Shown here: piece after piece, positions 25,556 to 33,833 of the stretch | Position numbering within the stretch: the first letter of the stretch is position 1 | How the letters are laid out: every line of letters begins with the position of its first letter | DNA from: an uncultured Paracoccaceae bacterium | GTDB taxonomy: Bacteria > Pseudomonadota > Alphaproteobacteria > Rhodobacterales > Rhodobacteraceae | Direction of reading: 5' to 3' | DNA length: 47,242 bases | NCBI GenBank assembly: GCA_905182355.1 | Contig: CAJJBH010000079.1 | Coordinates: 1-47,242 of the forward strand | Notes under the pieces: generated by a model | The model's input: the letters and a program-made list of their open reading frames with translations, nothing else | What the model was told of the DNA's origin: nothing | The model's database searches: none | Program-made: the position numbers and the translations under genes

Positions 25556-27055
25556 TTAACCAACAGACCCTTCAAGCGAAATCGCGACAAGCGCCTGTGC
25601 TTCCATAGCAAATTCCATCGGCAGTGCTTGTAGCACGTCCTTACAAAATCCATTCACGACCAAGGCCACGGCCTCTTCCTCGTCCATCCCGCGTGAGCGG
25701 CAATAGAACAGTTGGTCATCATCAACCTTGGAGGTTGTCGCCTCATGCTCGACCCGAGATGAGTTGTTTTTCACCTCAATGTAGGGCACCGTGTGCGCGC
25801 CACATTTGTCGCCAATCAACAAGCTGTCGCATTGCGTATAGTTGCGCGATTCCTTGGCTTTTGGGTGCATCGACACAAGACCACGATATGTATTCTGTGC
25901 TTTGCCCGCCGAAATGCCTTTGGACACGATGCGTGACTTGGTGCGTTTGCCCAAGTGCACCATCTTGGTGCCCGTATCGGCTTGCTGCATGTTGTTGGCG
26001 ATCGCGATGGAATAAAATTCACCTTGGCTGTCATCACCGCGTAGGATGCAGGATGGATATTTCCACGTCACGGCGGAACCAGTTTCGACTTGTGTCCACA
26101 TCACTTTGGAACGATCGCCACGGCAATCCGCGCGTTTGGTTACGAAGTTATAGATGCCACCTTTGCCGTTCTCATCACCAGGGTACCAGTTCTGAACGGT
26201 CGAGTATTTGATTTCCGCATCGTCGAGCAAAACCAACTCAACCACGGCCGCGTGAAGTTGCGCGATGTCACGCTGTGGTGCGGTGCAACCTTCAAGATAG
26301 GACACGTATGACCCTTTGTCAGCGATGATCAAAGTACGCTCAAACTGGCCTGTGTTTTCAGCATTGATGCGGAAATACGTGGACAATTCCATCGGGCAAC
26401 GGGTGTTTGGCGGGATGTAAACAAATGATCCGTCTGAGAAAACGGCAGAGTTCAGCGTCGCATAATAATTGTCAGAAACCGGAACCACGGTGCCAAGATA
26501 CTTTTGAACCAATTCGGGATAGTCTTTGATAGCTTCCGAGATTGAGCAGAAGATCACACCAGCTTTAAGCAACTCATCCTTGAACGTTGTACCCACAGAA
26601 ACGGAGTCAAACACTGCATCCACAGCAACCTTACGTTCACCTTCAGGGGCTTCAACACCGGCAAGCAGTGCCTGCTCTTTTAAAGGAATACCCAACTTTT
26701 TGTAGGTTTCCAACAGCTTCGGGTCTACCTCGTCCAAAGACTTCGGCTTCACTTCCATCGACTTAGGACGGGCATAATAATATTGGTCCTGAAAATCGAT
26801 CTTTGGGTAGTCGACCATCGCCCAATCGGGTTCAACCAGCTTCAACCAACGGTCATATGCAGCCAAACGCCATTCCAGCATCCACTCAGGTTCTTCGTTC
26901 TTTTCGGAAATCAGACGCACGATGTCTGTGGACAGACCTTTGGGCGCGTATTCCATTTCGATGTCGGTGGCCCAGCCATGTTTATAGGCACCGCCAACTT
27001 CGCGCACCGCTTCAACTGTATCTTGGTCGACGCCATCTTTGACCATATTGTCCAT
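25556..27055 (-). CDS. sufB: Fe-S cluster assembly scaffold SufB
   Basis: The 499-aa protein is the central scaffold of SufBCD. Family blocks include [60 protein letters not shown] and [20 protein letters not shown], holding the conserved Cys and the Glu/His region used for cluster assembly. Further upstream are [17 protein letters not shown] and [20 protein letters not shown]. The start may be Met1 or Met4. Confidence 0.95.
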   Translation of the reverse strand: MDNMVKDGVDQDTVEAVREVGGAYKHGWATDIEMEYAPKGLSTDIVRLISEKNEEPEWMLEWRLAAYDRWLKLVEPDWAMVDYPKIDFQDQYYYARPKSMEVKPKSLDEVDPKLLETYKKLGIPLKEQALLAGVEAPEGERKVAVDAVFDSVSVGTTFKDELLKAGVIFCSISEAIKDYPELVQKYLGTVVPVSDNYYATLNSAVFSDGSFVYIPPNTRCPMELSTYFRINAENTGQFERTLIIADKGSYVSYLEGCTAPQRDIAQLHAAVVELVLLDDAEIKYSTVQNWYPGDENGKGGIYNFVTKRADCRGDRSKVMWTQVETGSAVTWKYPSCILRGDDSQGEFYSIAIANNMQQADTGTKMVHLGKRTKSRIVSKGISAGKAQNTYRGLVSMHPKAKESRNYTQCDSLLIGDKCGAHTVPYIEVKNNSSRVEHEATTSKVDDDQLFYCRSRGMDEEEAVALVVNGFCKDVLQALPMEFAMEAQALVAISLEGSVG

Positions 27056-27085
27056 GCTCAGACTTCCTCTTTTTGGCTGGCAACG

Positions 27086-28144
27086 TTACGCTGCACGTGC
27101 CTCATGTTTCTTAAGCTTTTGCGACCAAACATCGGCAAATCGCAAAACTTCATCTTCGGTATTTGACAGCCCCAGCGACACACGGATCGCGCAGGCAGCC
27201 AAATCATCATCATATCCCATCGCCTTCAAAACACGGCTAGCCCGGACTTTGCCCGATGAACAAGCAGATCCCGCTGAAACAGCAAACCCTGCCAAATCCA
27301 TTTGCATCACCTGCGTCTCTCCTTTCCACCCCGGAGTTAGGATGCAAGAGGTGTTAGGCAAGCGGTGCGCGTCTTTCCCGACAAAAATAGTCTTCTTTGA
27401 CGCAGACTCAAGGGTCTTTTCTAGAATTATTCTAAGTTCTACAACCCGTTCCCATTCACCATTGGCAACATCGCGCTGCGCGGCTGCGCATGCAGCACCA
27501 AATCCAGCAATGCCAATGACGTTCTCAGTGCCCGAACGGCGCCCCATTTCCTGACCACCACCCCGTAAGATCGCTTCAGGGTCGTCTGCTGTGAAATTGA
27601 TCATTGCGCCAACACCTTTTGGCCCACCAAATTTATGGGCCGAAAGGATCATGTAGGATGGCTTTTGCCCATCTCGATAAACCACCGGCATTTTTCCTGC
27701 AATCTGCGTGATATCACAAACAACTGCACCACAGCGATCTAAATCGACATTGGCTAACACAGCCCCATTCGATGACAAAACGCCAGTCTCGGAATTGGCC
27801 GCTGAAACCGCGCACAGTGCATCACCGTCAGACGTCTCACCCCACGCTAGAAAACAATCATGCTCTGTTGGCAGCGCCACAAACCGTCCACCGTGACGAT
27901 CCTTTTGGGCCACAGCCAATGCCGCAGCCTCGGTGGCAGACCCCGTAAATACGACCTGTGTAGGTAAACAGCCAACCAACTCAGCCACTTGAACGCGTGC
28001 CCGCTCAACCAACATTTTTGCAGCACGTCCTTCAGAATGAACCGAAGACGGATTGCCAACAACATCCATCGCCGCAATCATTGCGGTGCGGGCTTCAGCA
28101 CGCAAAGGTGTCGTTGCGTTGTGATCAAAATAAACACGGGTCAC
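27086..28144 (-). CDS. Cysteine desulfurase, IscS/NifS type (group I)
   Basis: The 352-aa PLP enzyme has the N-terminal YFDHNATTPLRAEA and the PLP lysine in LSAHKFGGPKGVGA. It also has RRSGTENVIGIAGFG and the group I loop SAGSACSSGKVRASRVLKAM with the active-site Cys. It is shorter than E. coli IscS (404 aa), mainly at the C-terminus, like the desulfurases that lead Rhodobacterales isc/suf operons. It lies between iscR and sufB, and a second desulfurase (sufS) ends the same operon. Confidence 0.92.
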   Translation of the reverse strand: MTRVYFDHNATTPLRAEARTAMIAAMDVVGNPSSVHSEGRAAKMLVERARVQVAELVGCLPTQVVFTGSATEAAALAVAQKDRHGGRFVALPTEHDCFLAWGETSDGDALCAVSAANSETGVLSSNGAVLANVDLDRCGAVVCDITQIAGKMPVVYRDGQKPSYMILSAHKFGGPKGVGAMINFTADDPEAILRGGGQEMGRRSGTENVIGIAGFGAACAAAQRDVANGEWERVVELRIILEKTLESASKKTIFVGKDAHRLPNTSCILTPGWKGETQVMQMDLAGFAVSAGSACSSGKVRASRVLKAMGYDDDLAACAIRVSLGLSNTEDEVLRFADVWSQKLKKHEARAA

Positions 28145-28219
28145 GCAACACCCCAGTTCATCTTGCCAGATAAACTTCGGGGCAGTCCGCAGGACGGGGG
28201 CTGGCCGCCTTTCAACATA

Positions 28220-28678
28220 TCAAACATCTACAACATCAAACAGGTTTGGGACCGCAGGACAGGGTGCCAATTCATTATCAATGACGTCGGACAGTCGCGT
28301 TTGATGTAAATACACATAAACATTTGCGCTCAAACCTTCCCACAACCGGTTGGTGAGCGACTGTGCCCGTGATCCCGATGCCCCGCCAGACGCGCCTGCG
28401 CCCTTGTGCATCGCATCAACGGATTCATCCACGGCAGCCAAAATATCAACCACACGTATTTCTGATGCCAAACGCGCCAACCGATACCCACCACCCGGTC
28501 CACGAACGGATGAAACCAATTCGGCGCGGCGCAGCTTAACAAATAACTGCTCAAGGTAGGGCAGCGAAATATCCTGTCGTTCGGAAATATCGCCGAGGCT
28601 GACCAGCTTACCATCTGATTGCAGCGCTATGTCGGCAAGCGCCACCATCGCGTAACGGCCTTTGGTCGATAGTTTCAT
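28220..28678 (-). CDS. iscR: Rrf2-family regulator IscR, single-cysteine Rhodobacterales type
   Basis: The 152-aa regulator has the Rrf2 winged-helix domain: MKLSTKGRYAMVALADIALQ, SLGDISERQDISLPYLEQLF, SSVRGPGGGYRLAR. In E. coli IscR three cysteines follow this region and bind the cluster. Here the matching segment (MHKGAGASGGASGSRAQSLT) has none, and the only Cys is in APCPAVPN near the C-terminus. Single-Cys IscR has been described for Rhodobacteraceae, where it still binds a cluster and represses Fe-S genes. Start chosen at MKLSTK with AAGGG upstream. First gene of the suf operon. Confidence 0.92.
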   Translation of the reverse strand: MKLSTKGRYAMVALADIALQSDGKLVSLGDISERQDISLPYLEQLFVKLRRAELVSSVRGPGGGYRLARLASEIRVVDILAAVDESVDAMHKGAGASGGASGSRAQSLTNRLWEGLSANVYVYLHQTRLSDVIDNELAPCPAVPNLFDVVDV

Positions 28679-28779
28679 CAAAAAGCCCTTCGTTTTTACC
28701 ACATTTGGCCACATTAGATTGACGTTTCATATACAACGCCATACATCGCTAGAAACGCGCTTTTCAGGCGTCAATGTAA

Positions 28780-28796
28780 TTTAGAAACGTTCTAAA
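28780..28796. promoter_or_regulatory. Irr-box (ICE)-like palindrome upstream of the suf operon
   Basis: TTTAGAA-ACG-TTCTAAA is a perfect 7+7 palindrome with a 3-bp centre. It matches the layout of the iron control element bound by Irr in alphaproteobacteria. It is about 100 bp upstream of iscR and 67 bp upstream of the divergent hydrolase gene. On the minus strand a TTGACG (28769-28764) follows it, so Irr here would sit just upstream of the -35 region of the suf promoter. Confidence 0.6.
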
Positions 28797-28862
28797 GTAG
28801 CCAAGTAAATTCGTCAAGAATTGAACTGGCTCCGTTAAAGAACCCAAAATGTTGGGACGCCC

Positions 28863-29516
28863 ATGCCCGAAGTTATTTTTCCTGGACCCGAAGGTCGCCT
28901 AGAAGGCCGTTACCACCCGCAAAAAGAGCGTGACGCACCAATTGCAATTATCCTGCATCCGCATCCGCAATTTGGCGGAACCATGAACCATAAGGTTGTG
29001 CATTCCATGCACTATGCCTTTTACAACATGGGCTTTACGGTTTTACGCTTTAACTTTCGCGGCGTTGGTCGTTCGCAAGGTGAATATGATCAGGGCATCG
29101 GCGAACTGTCTGATGCAGCGTCCGCGCTAGATTATCTACAATCGATGAACAACAACTCTAAACATTGCTGGGTTGCTGGTTTCTCGTTTGGGGCATGGAT
29201 CGGCATGCAATTGTTAATGCGCCGTCCTGAAATAACTGGTTTCATCTCGGTGGCGCCGCCTGCAAACATGTATGATTTTTCGTTCCTTGCACCCTGCCCT
29301 GCGTCCGGTTTGGTGATCAATGGCACGGCCGACCGTGTGGCACCGCCTGCTGATACCCACACGCTTGTGGGCAAATTGCACGAACAAAAAGGTATCACAA
29401 TCACGCACACGGAAGTTGAAGGTGCAGGTCACTTCTTTGAAGAACCACACCTTGATACGATGATCGATCACACAACAACTTATGTGAAGCGTCGCCTGAC
29501 AGAGAACACGCGCTAA
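28863..29516 (+). CDS. Alpha/beta hydrolase (dienelactone/CocE-like small hydrolase)
   Basis: The 217-aa cytosolic protein has the alpha/beta-hydrolase pattern: oxyanion region IILHPHPQFGGTMNHKV, LRFNFRGVGRSQGEYD, nucleophile elbow AGFSFGAWIG (Ser), a candidate Asp in INGTADRVAPP and the His in VEGAGHFFEEP. This subgroup (hydrolase with HPHPxxGG) is common in alphaproteobacteria with unknown substrate. It is divergent from iscR and overlaps the next gene by TAATG. Confidence 0.88.
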   Translation: MPEVIFPGPEGRLEGRYHPQKERDAPIAIILHPHPQFGGTMNHKVVHSMHYAFYNMGFTVLRFNFRGVGRSQGEYDQGIGELSDAASALDYLQSMNNNSKHCWVAGFSFGAWIGMQLLMRRPEITGFISVAPPANMYDFSFLAPCPASGLVINGTADRVAPPADTHTLVGKLHEQKGITITHTEVEGAGHFFEEPHLDTMIDHTTTYVKRRLTENTR

Positions 29517-29752
29517 TGGCTGATCCAGCGGTCACCGAAATGGCCAATAAGCTGGCCGTCGAATGCCTCGCCGTTCAAAAAGAGATCGGCGAGGATCGTC
29601 TGTTCATGAAAGTCGGTGACGTGCTGGGGGCTTCAAGCCAAACGCTGGAAGAAGCATTCCTTACAGCCATTCGGACGCGCATGGCTGAAATCCAGGGCCG
29701 TGATTTCCTTGTGAAACAGCTTAAAGCGCACCGCGCGACGCAGTCCGAGTAA
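29516..29752 (+). CDS. Conserved hypothetical small protein
   Basis: The 78-aa soluble, helical protein (MADPAVTEMANKLAVECLAV start, LKAHRATQSE end) is fused to the hydrolase stop by TAATG. It lies 4 nt before the HD-domain gene. I do not recognise a family. Its conserved operon position is the only clue. Confidence 0.65.
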   Translation: MADPAVTEMANKLAVECLAVQKEIGEDRLFMKVGDVLGASSQTLEEAFLTAIRTRMAEIQGRDFLVKQLKAHRATQSE

Positions 29753-29756
29753 AAAG

Positions 29757-30338
29757 GTGACGGCACGCCTTGATCTGCAGGTCGCCTTTTTAAACGAAGC
29801 GGACAAGCTGAAATCTATCACCCGCGCCACGACCTTGGCAGATGGGTCACGGCCTGAAAACAGCGCAGAACATTCTTGGCATTTAACTCTATACGCTTTG
29901 GTTTTGGCAGATCAGGCCAAGCCTGGCGTTGATATCACTCGTGTAATTAAAATGTTGATCCTACATGATCTGGTTGAGATAGATGCAGGCGATAATCCGA
30001 TCTTTGATGATGTGGATGTGGCCGCGATGGAGGCTTCGGAACAAGTGGCCGCCGATCGTATATTTGGATTGCTCCCCAATGATATACGCGACGACCTTCG
30101 TGCTGTCTGGGAAGAATTCGAAGCGGCACAAACAGATGATGCACAATTTGCTAAATCGTTGGACCGATTTCAGCCGCCAATGCTGAACATTGCGTCAGGT
30201 GGTGGCAGTTGGATCGATTACAACGTGTCGGAACAGATGATCGCAGACCGCGTTGGCTCCAAAATACAAATTGGCGCGCCAGCCCTTTGGGATTATGCGC
30301 GCACCAAGATCACCGCATTCTTCAAGACAGCTGAATAA
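29757..30338 (+). CDS. HD-domain hydrolase (YfbR-like 5'-deoxynucleotidase family)
   Basis: The 193-aa cytosolic metal-dependent phosphohydrolase has the HD pattern: NSAEHSWHLTLYAL (first His), MLILHDLVEIDAGD (His-Asp) and the later Asp in FAKSLDRFQPPMLN. This matches HD_3/YfbR-like proteins that dephosphorylate nucleoside monophosphates; substrate not proven. It starts with GTG directly after AAAGG, a short spacing, so coupling to the previous gene is likely. Confidence 0.85.
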   Translation: MTARLDLQVAFLNEADKLKSITRATTLADGSRPENSAEHSWHLTLYALVLADQAKPGVDITRVIKMLILHDLVEIDAGDNPIFDDVDVAAMEASEQVAADRIFGLLPNDIRDDLRAVWEEFEAAQTDDAQFAKSLDRFQPPMLNIASGGGSWIDYNVSEQMIADRVGSKIQIGAPALWDYARTKITAFFKTAE

Positions 30339-30350
30339 TCTTCCGAGCGC

Positions 30351-30551
30351 TTAACGGTTTTGAATTTTGTCATGCATCTTCACGATCATCTGACCTGCTG
30401 TCTTTTCGAATAAACATGGAACCAAGGCGTGGATCAAAGCAGCAAATCCCGCCCCAATCAAACGAAACGCAAAGCCACCCGCAAACAGCAGATGTTCAAA
30501 GTAACTCTCGTCAACGCTGCGGGGGTGATCCAAAAATAAACGGCCAAACAT
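30351..30551 (-). CDS. DUF6356 family protein
   Basis: The 66-aa protein begins MFGRLFLDHPRSVDESYFEH and has one hydrophobic stretch (GFAALIHALVPCLFE), the pattern of DUF6356 proteins of Rhodobacterales and Sphingomonadales. Function unknown. It is convergent with the HD-domain gene, only 12 nt apart. Confidence 0.7.
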   Translation of the reverse strand: MFGRLFLDHPRSVDESYFEHLLFAGGFAFRLIGAGFAALIHALVPCLFEKTAGQMIVKMHDKIQNR

Positions 30552-30668
30552 GCTTAACGCTCCCTATGTTTCTTGCTTTGTTTTACCACGTTGCGACCGT
30601 TATTCGGATCCCAAAATATCAAAGTATCCATCATTGCATTGGGAAAACTTCCCATGTAAGTTATAAAT

Positions 30669-31127
30669 ATGGCGAAAATGGACGAATTTGACCGCAAAAT
30701 ACTGAATTCACTTCAATCTGATTCAACTGTTTCGCTTGATCAACTTGCAGATGCCATCGGCTTGTCACGCAATGCTTGCTGGCGCCGTGTAAAAATGATG
30801 GAGGCCTCGGGTGTCATCATCAAACGCGTGGCCCTCGTTGATCCGGCAAAGGTAAATTTGGGCCTGATGGTGTTTATGCAAGTCCGCACGAACAGCCATG
30901 ATCCTGCGTGGCAGCAATCATTTTCAAATGCCACAAACGCTATCTCGGGTATCTTAAGCGTTTACCGCATGACAGGTGATCTGGATTACTTGATCCGCGC
31001 CCGTGTAAGTGACATGGCCGATTACGACAGGCTGTACCAACAACTTATCACCCGCCTGCCGATTGCCGATATCGCCGCCAGTTTCGTGATGGAAGAAATT
31101 AAAGACGGCACAGCACTATTTCTCTGA
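30669..31127 (+). CDS. Lrp/AsnC-family transcriptional regulator
   Basis: The 152-aa regulator has an N-terminal HTH (DRKILNSLQSDSTVSLDQLA, then AIGLSRNACWRRVKMMEASG) and a C-terminal RAM ligand domain (ISGILSVYRMTGDLDYLIRA). The ligand is probably an amino acid. It is encoded upstream of the SMR protein on the same strand, 71 nt apart, and might regulate it, though Lrp regulators more often control transport or catabolism genes. Confidence 0.92.
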   Translation: MAKMDEFDRKILNSLQSDSTVSLDQLADAIGLSRNACWRRVKMMEASGVIIKRVALVDPAKVNLGLMVFMQVRTNSHDPAWQQSFSNATNAISGILSVYRMTGDLDYLIRARVSDMADYDRLYQQLITRLPIADIAASFVMEEIKDGTALFL

Positions 31128-31198
31128 CCCACAGTTTTGATCTGGACGTCTGCATCTTGCCAAGTCACTAATCGCAAAATCGCTGTGAAAGGGTGATG

Positions 31199-31528
31199 AT
31201 GCACTATCTATTTCTTCTGGTCGCAGTTGTCATGGAAACTGTTGGTACAACAGCACTCCAAGCGAGCAGTCAATTTACGCGGCTGTGGCCCACATTGCTA
31301 GCCATTGTTGCCTACGCAGGATCATTCTATTTCCTAGGTATGACTCTGAAATTCATGCCCGTTGGCATCGTGTATGCCCTGTGGTCTGGCCTTGGGATTG
31401 TCCTTATTGCGATCATTGGTTTCATCGGTTTTGGCCAACGCCTCGATGCTGCAGCCATTGCAGGGTTAATCATGATCATTGCAGGCATTATCGTGATCCA
31501 AGTGTTTTCAAACACAACCAGTCACTAG
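31199..31528 (+). CDS. Small multidrug resistance (SMR) efflux protein
   Basis: The 110-aa protein has four hydrophobic helices. The essential Glu of the family lies in helix 1 (LVAVVMETVGTTAL). Other SMR marks are GIVYALWSGLGIVLIAIIGF and AAAIAGLIMIIAGIIVIQ. It works as a dual-topology dimer, exchanging protons for cationic drugs or quaternary amines. Only one SMR gene is present, as for EmrE-type transporters. I use the ATG at 31199 with GAAAGGG upstream; in-frame ATG 31196 and GTG 31193 are alternatives. Confidence 0.9.
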   Translation: MHYLFLLVAVVMETVGTTALQASSQFTRLWPTLLAIVAYAGSFYFLGMTLKFMPVGIVYALWSGLGIVLIAIIGFIGFGQRLDAAAIAGLIMIIAGIIVIQVFSNTTSH

Positions 31529-31601
31529 TTATACGTATTTCCCCCTAGCTTTCTGCAGCGCAGCGCTGTAAGCGGCCTCAAACGCATAAGAGGCTAGAAA
31601 C

Positions 31602-33419
31602 ATGGACATTCGCAATATCGCGATTATCGCACACGTTGACCACGGTAAAACAACGCTTGTGGACGAACTGCTGAAACAATCGGGCACGTACCGTGAAAAC
31701 CAAGCGACTACAGAACGCGCTATGGACAGCAACGATCTAGAACGCGAACGCGGCATTACAATTTTCGCTAAGCCAACTTCGGTCGTGTGGAAAGGCACAC
31801 GTATCAACATCGTTGACACGCCGGGCCACGCTGACTTTGGTGGCGAAGTTGAACGTATTTTGTCTATGGTTGACGGTGTTGTACTGTTGGTTGATGCTGC
31901 TGAAGGCCCAATGCCACAGACCAAATTTGTAACGTCCAAAGCGCTTAAATTGGGCCTGCGCCCCATTGTGGTTGTGAACAAGGTCGACAAATCTGACGCG
32001 GAACCTGATCGCGCACTGAACGAATGTTTCGATCTGTTCGCAAACTTGGACGCAACTGACGAACAGCTTGATTTTCCAACAATGTACGCCTCTGGCCGTA
32101 ACGGTTGGGCAGACATGGAACTGGATGGTAAACGTGACGGTCTGGATGCATTGTTCGACTTGGTCCTTGAGCACGTGCCTGCCCCCGCCCAAATCACAGA
32201 AACGGATAAGCCATTTACAATGCTGGCCACGACACTTGGCGGCGACCCATTCTTGGGCCGTTTGCTGACAGGTCGTGTTGAATCTGGTACTTTGAAAGCG
32301 GGTCAAACGATCAAAGCGATGTCAGTTGATGGCACATTGATTGAAAACTTTCGTTGCACCAAAATCTTGGGCTTTCGCGGCCTAGAGCAAACTGCGATCG
32401 ATTTGGCCGAGCCAGGCGATATTGTTTCTATTGCCGGTATGACCAAAGCAACCGTTGCTGACACCTTGGCCGATGTATCCGTGACTGAAGCGATCGAGGC
32501 ACAGCCGATCGATCCGCCGACCATCACAGTGACCTTTGGCATCAACGACTCCCCACTTGCGGGTCGTGACGGCAAAAAAGTTCAGTCTCGCGTCATTCGT
32601 GACCGCCTGATGAAAGAAGCAGAATCCAACGTAGCTGTGAAAATAAGCGACACCCCTGGTGGTGACGCGTTTGAAGTTGCCGGCCGCGGCGAATTGCAGA
32701 TGGGTGTTTTGATTGAAAACATGCGTCGCGAAGGTTTCGAGCTTTCGATTTCCCGTCCACAGGTTCTGTTTCAAGAAATCGATGGTGTCCGTATGGAGCC
32801 AATTGAAGAAGCAACAATCGACGTTGATGACGAATACTCTGGCGCTGTGATTGAAAAGATCACGGGTGTGCGCAAAGGTGAATTGGTTGAAATGAAGCCA
32901 GCTGGAGTTGGCAAAACCCGCATCGTGGCCCACGTTCCATCACGTGGTTTGATCGGTTATCACGGTGAATTCCTGACCGACACGCGCGGCACAGGCGTCA
33001 TGAACCGCGTGTTCCACGAATGGGCACCGCACAAAGGTGCGATTCCTGGTCGTCGCCAAGGCGTTCTGATTTCGATGGAAAATGGAACAGCCGTGGCGTT
33101 CGCTTTGTGGAACCTGGAAGATCGTGGCCGTATGATGATTGGTCCACAGACCGAAGTTTACACGGGCATGATCATTGGTCAGCACAGCCGTGAAAACGAT
33201 CTGGAAGTGAACCCGCTGAAAGGTAAGAAACTGACCAACGTGCGTGCCTCTGGCACAGATGAAGCGGTTAAGTTGACGACCCCGATCACGCTGTCTTTGG
33301 AAGAAGCTATTGCTTACATTGACAACGATGAGTTGGTTGAAGTTACGCCAAATAACATTCGGATGCGCAAACGTTACTTGGATCCAAACGAACGTAAGCG
33401 TATGGCAAAAGCTGGTTAA
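31602..33419 (+). CDS. typA: Ribosome-associated GTPase TypA/BipA
   Basis: The 605-aa translational GTPase is full length. Motifs are G1 AHVDHGKTTL, switch I RGITIFAKPT, G3 DTPGHADFGG, G4 VVNKVDKSDA, the EF-G-like domains III/V and the TypA C-terminal domain (NVRASGTDEAVKLTTP, ending KRMAKAG). It binds the 70S ribosome and is needed for 50S assembly and growth under cold or stress. It is a single gene with its own terminator. Confidence 0.96.
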   Translation: MDIRNIAIIAHVDHGKTTLVDELLKQSGTYRENQATTERAMDSNDLERERGITIFAKPTSVVWKGTRINIVDTPGHADFGGEVERILSMVDGVVLLVDAAEGPMPQTKFVTSKALKLGLRPIVVVNKVDKSDAEPDRALNECFDLFANLDATDEQLDFPTMYASGRNGWADMELDGKRDGLDALFDLVLEHVPAPAQITETDKPFTMLATTLGGDPFLGRLLTGRVESGTLKAGQTIKAMSVDGTLIENFRCTKILGFRGLEQTAIDLAEPGDIVSIAGMTKATVADTLADVSVTEAIEAQPIDPPTITVTFGINDSPLAGRDGKKVQSRVIRDRLMKEAESNVAVKISDTPGGDAFEVAGRGELQMGVLIENMRREGFELSISRPQVLFQEIDGVRMEPIEEATIDVDDEYSGAVIEKITGVRKGELVEMKPAGVGKTRIVAHVPSRGLIGYHGEFLTDTRGTGVMNRVFHEWAPHKGAIPGRRQGVLISMENGTAVAFALWNLEDRGRMMIGPQTEVYTGMIIGQHSRENDLEVNPLKGKKLTNVRASGTDEAVKLTTPITLSLEEAIAYIDNDELVEVTPNNIRMRKRYLDPNERKRMAKAG

Positions 33420-33440
33420 GTCTGGGTATTGACGGGAGAA

Positions 33441-33480
33441 CTGGGGCGCTGCCCCAGCCCCCGGGATATTTAAAACCAAA
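33441..33480. repeat. Roseobacter-type intergenic motif after typA
   Basis: CTGGGGC and GCCCCAG form a 7-bp stem with a 3-nt loop, followed by CCCCCGGGATATTTAAAACC and an A/G-rich run. From memory this pattern recurs downstream of genes in many Rhodobacterales genomes. Only this copy is seen here. Confidence 0.45.
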
Positions 33481-33482
33481 AG

Positions 33483-33515
33483 AAAAAGGGCGCTTCCGAT
33501 TGGAGCGCCCTTTTT
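33483..33515. terminator. Bidirectional intrinsic terminator between typA and the DUF1330 gene
   Basis: AAAAAGGGCGCT and AGCGCCCTTTTT form a 12-bp stem with a 9-nt loop and tails suited to both strands. It lies between convergent stops. Confidence 0.88.
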
Positions 33516-33540
33516 CTTATCTCGTATTGTGGCTTGGTTG

Positions 33541-33828
33541 TTATTCCGAAGTTTCGACGATCATCAGCTCACGTTCTGACGCGCCGCGTGCGAATTCTAA
33601 TGCGGCTTGGTAGGCGTCTGAGTGGTAGCATTTTTCAGCCGTTTCAACATCAGGGAAACGGGCCACGACGTTGCGCGCGCGTTCCTTGCCCTCAAGCTGT
33701 ACAAAGCGCCCACCGCGCGCGATGAATTCGCCGCCGTGATCTGCAATAGCGACTGTCGCGCCTGCGGCGTATTTTTTGTAAGCTTCCTCGTCAGTGACAG
33801 TGACGTGTGCGATCCAAAGTGCGCCCAT
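33541..33828 (-). CDS. DUF1330 domain-containing protein
   Basis: The 95-aa ferredoxin-like (dimeric alpha/beta barrel) protein has the DUF1330 features WIAHVTVTDEEAYKKYA, GGEFIARGGRFVQLEG and VVARFPDVETAEKCYHSDAY. No enzymatic function is established for the family. It starts 5 nt after alaS and is probably co-transcribed with it. Confidence 0.88.
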   Translation of the reverse strand: MGALWIAHVTVTDEEAYKKYAAGATVAIADHGGEFIARGGRFVQLEGKERARNVVARFPDVETAEKCYHSDAYQAALEFARGASERELMIVETSE

Positions 33829-33833
33829 TGATT

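Noticed and set aside
30416-30691. Plus-strand 91-codon frame
   Set aside because: It overlaps the DUF6356 gene on the other strand and has no coding character.
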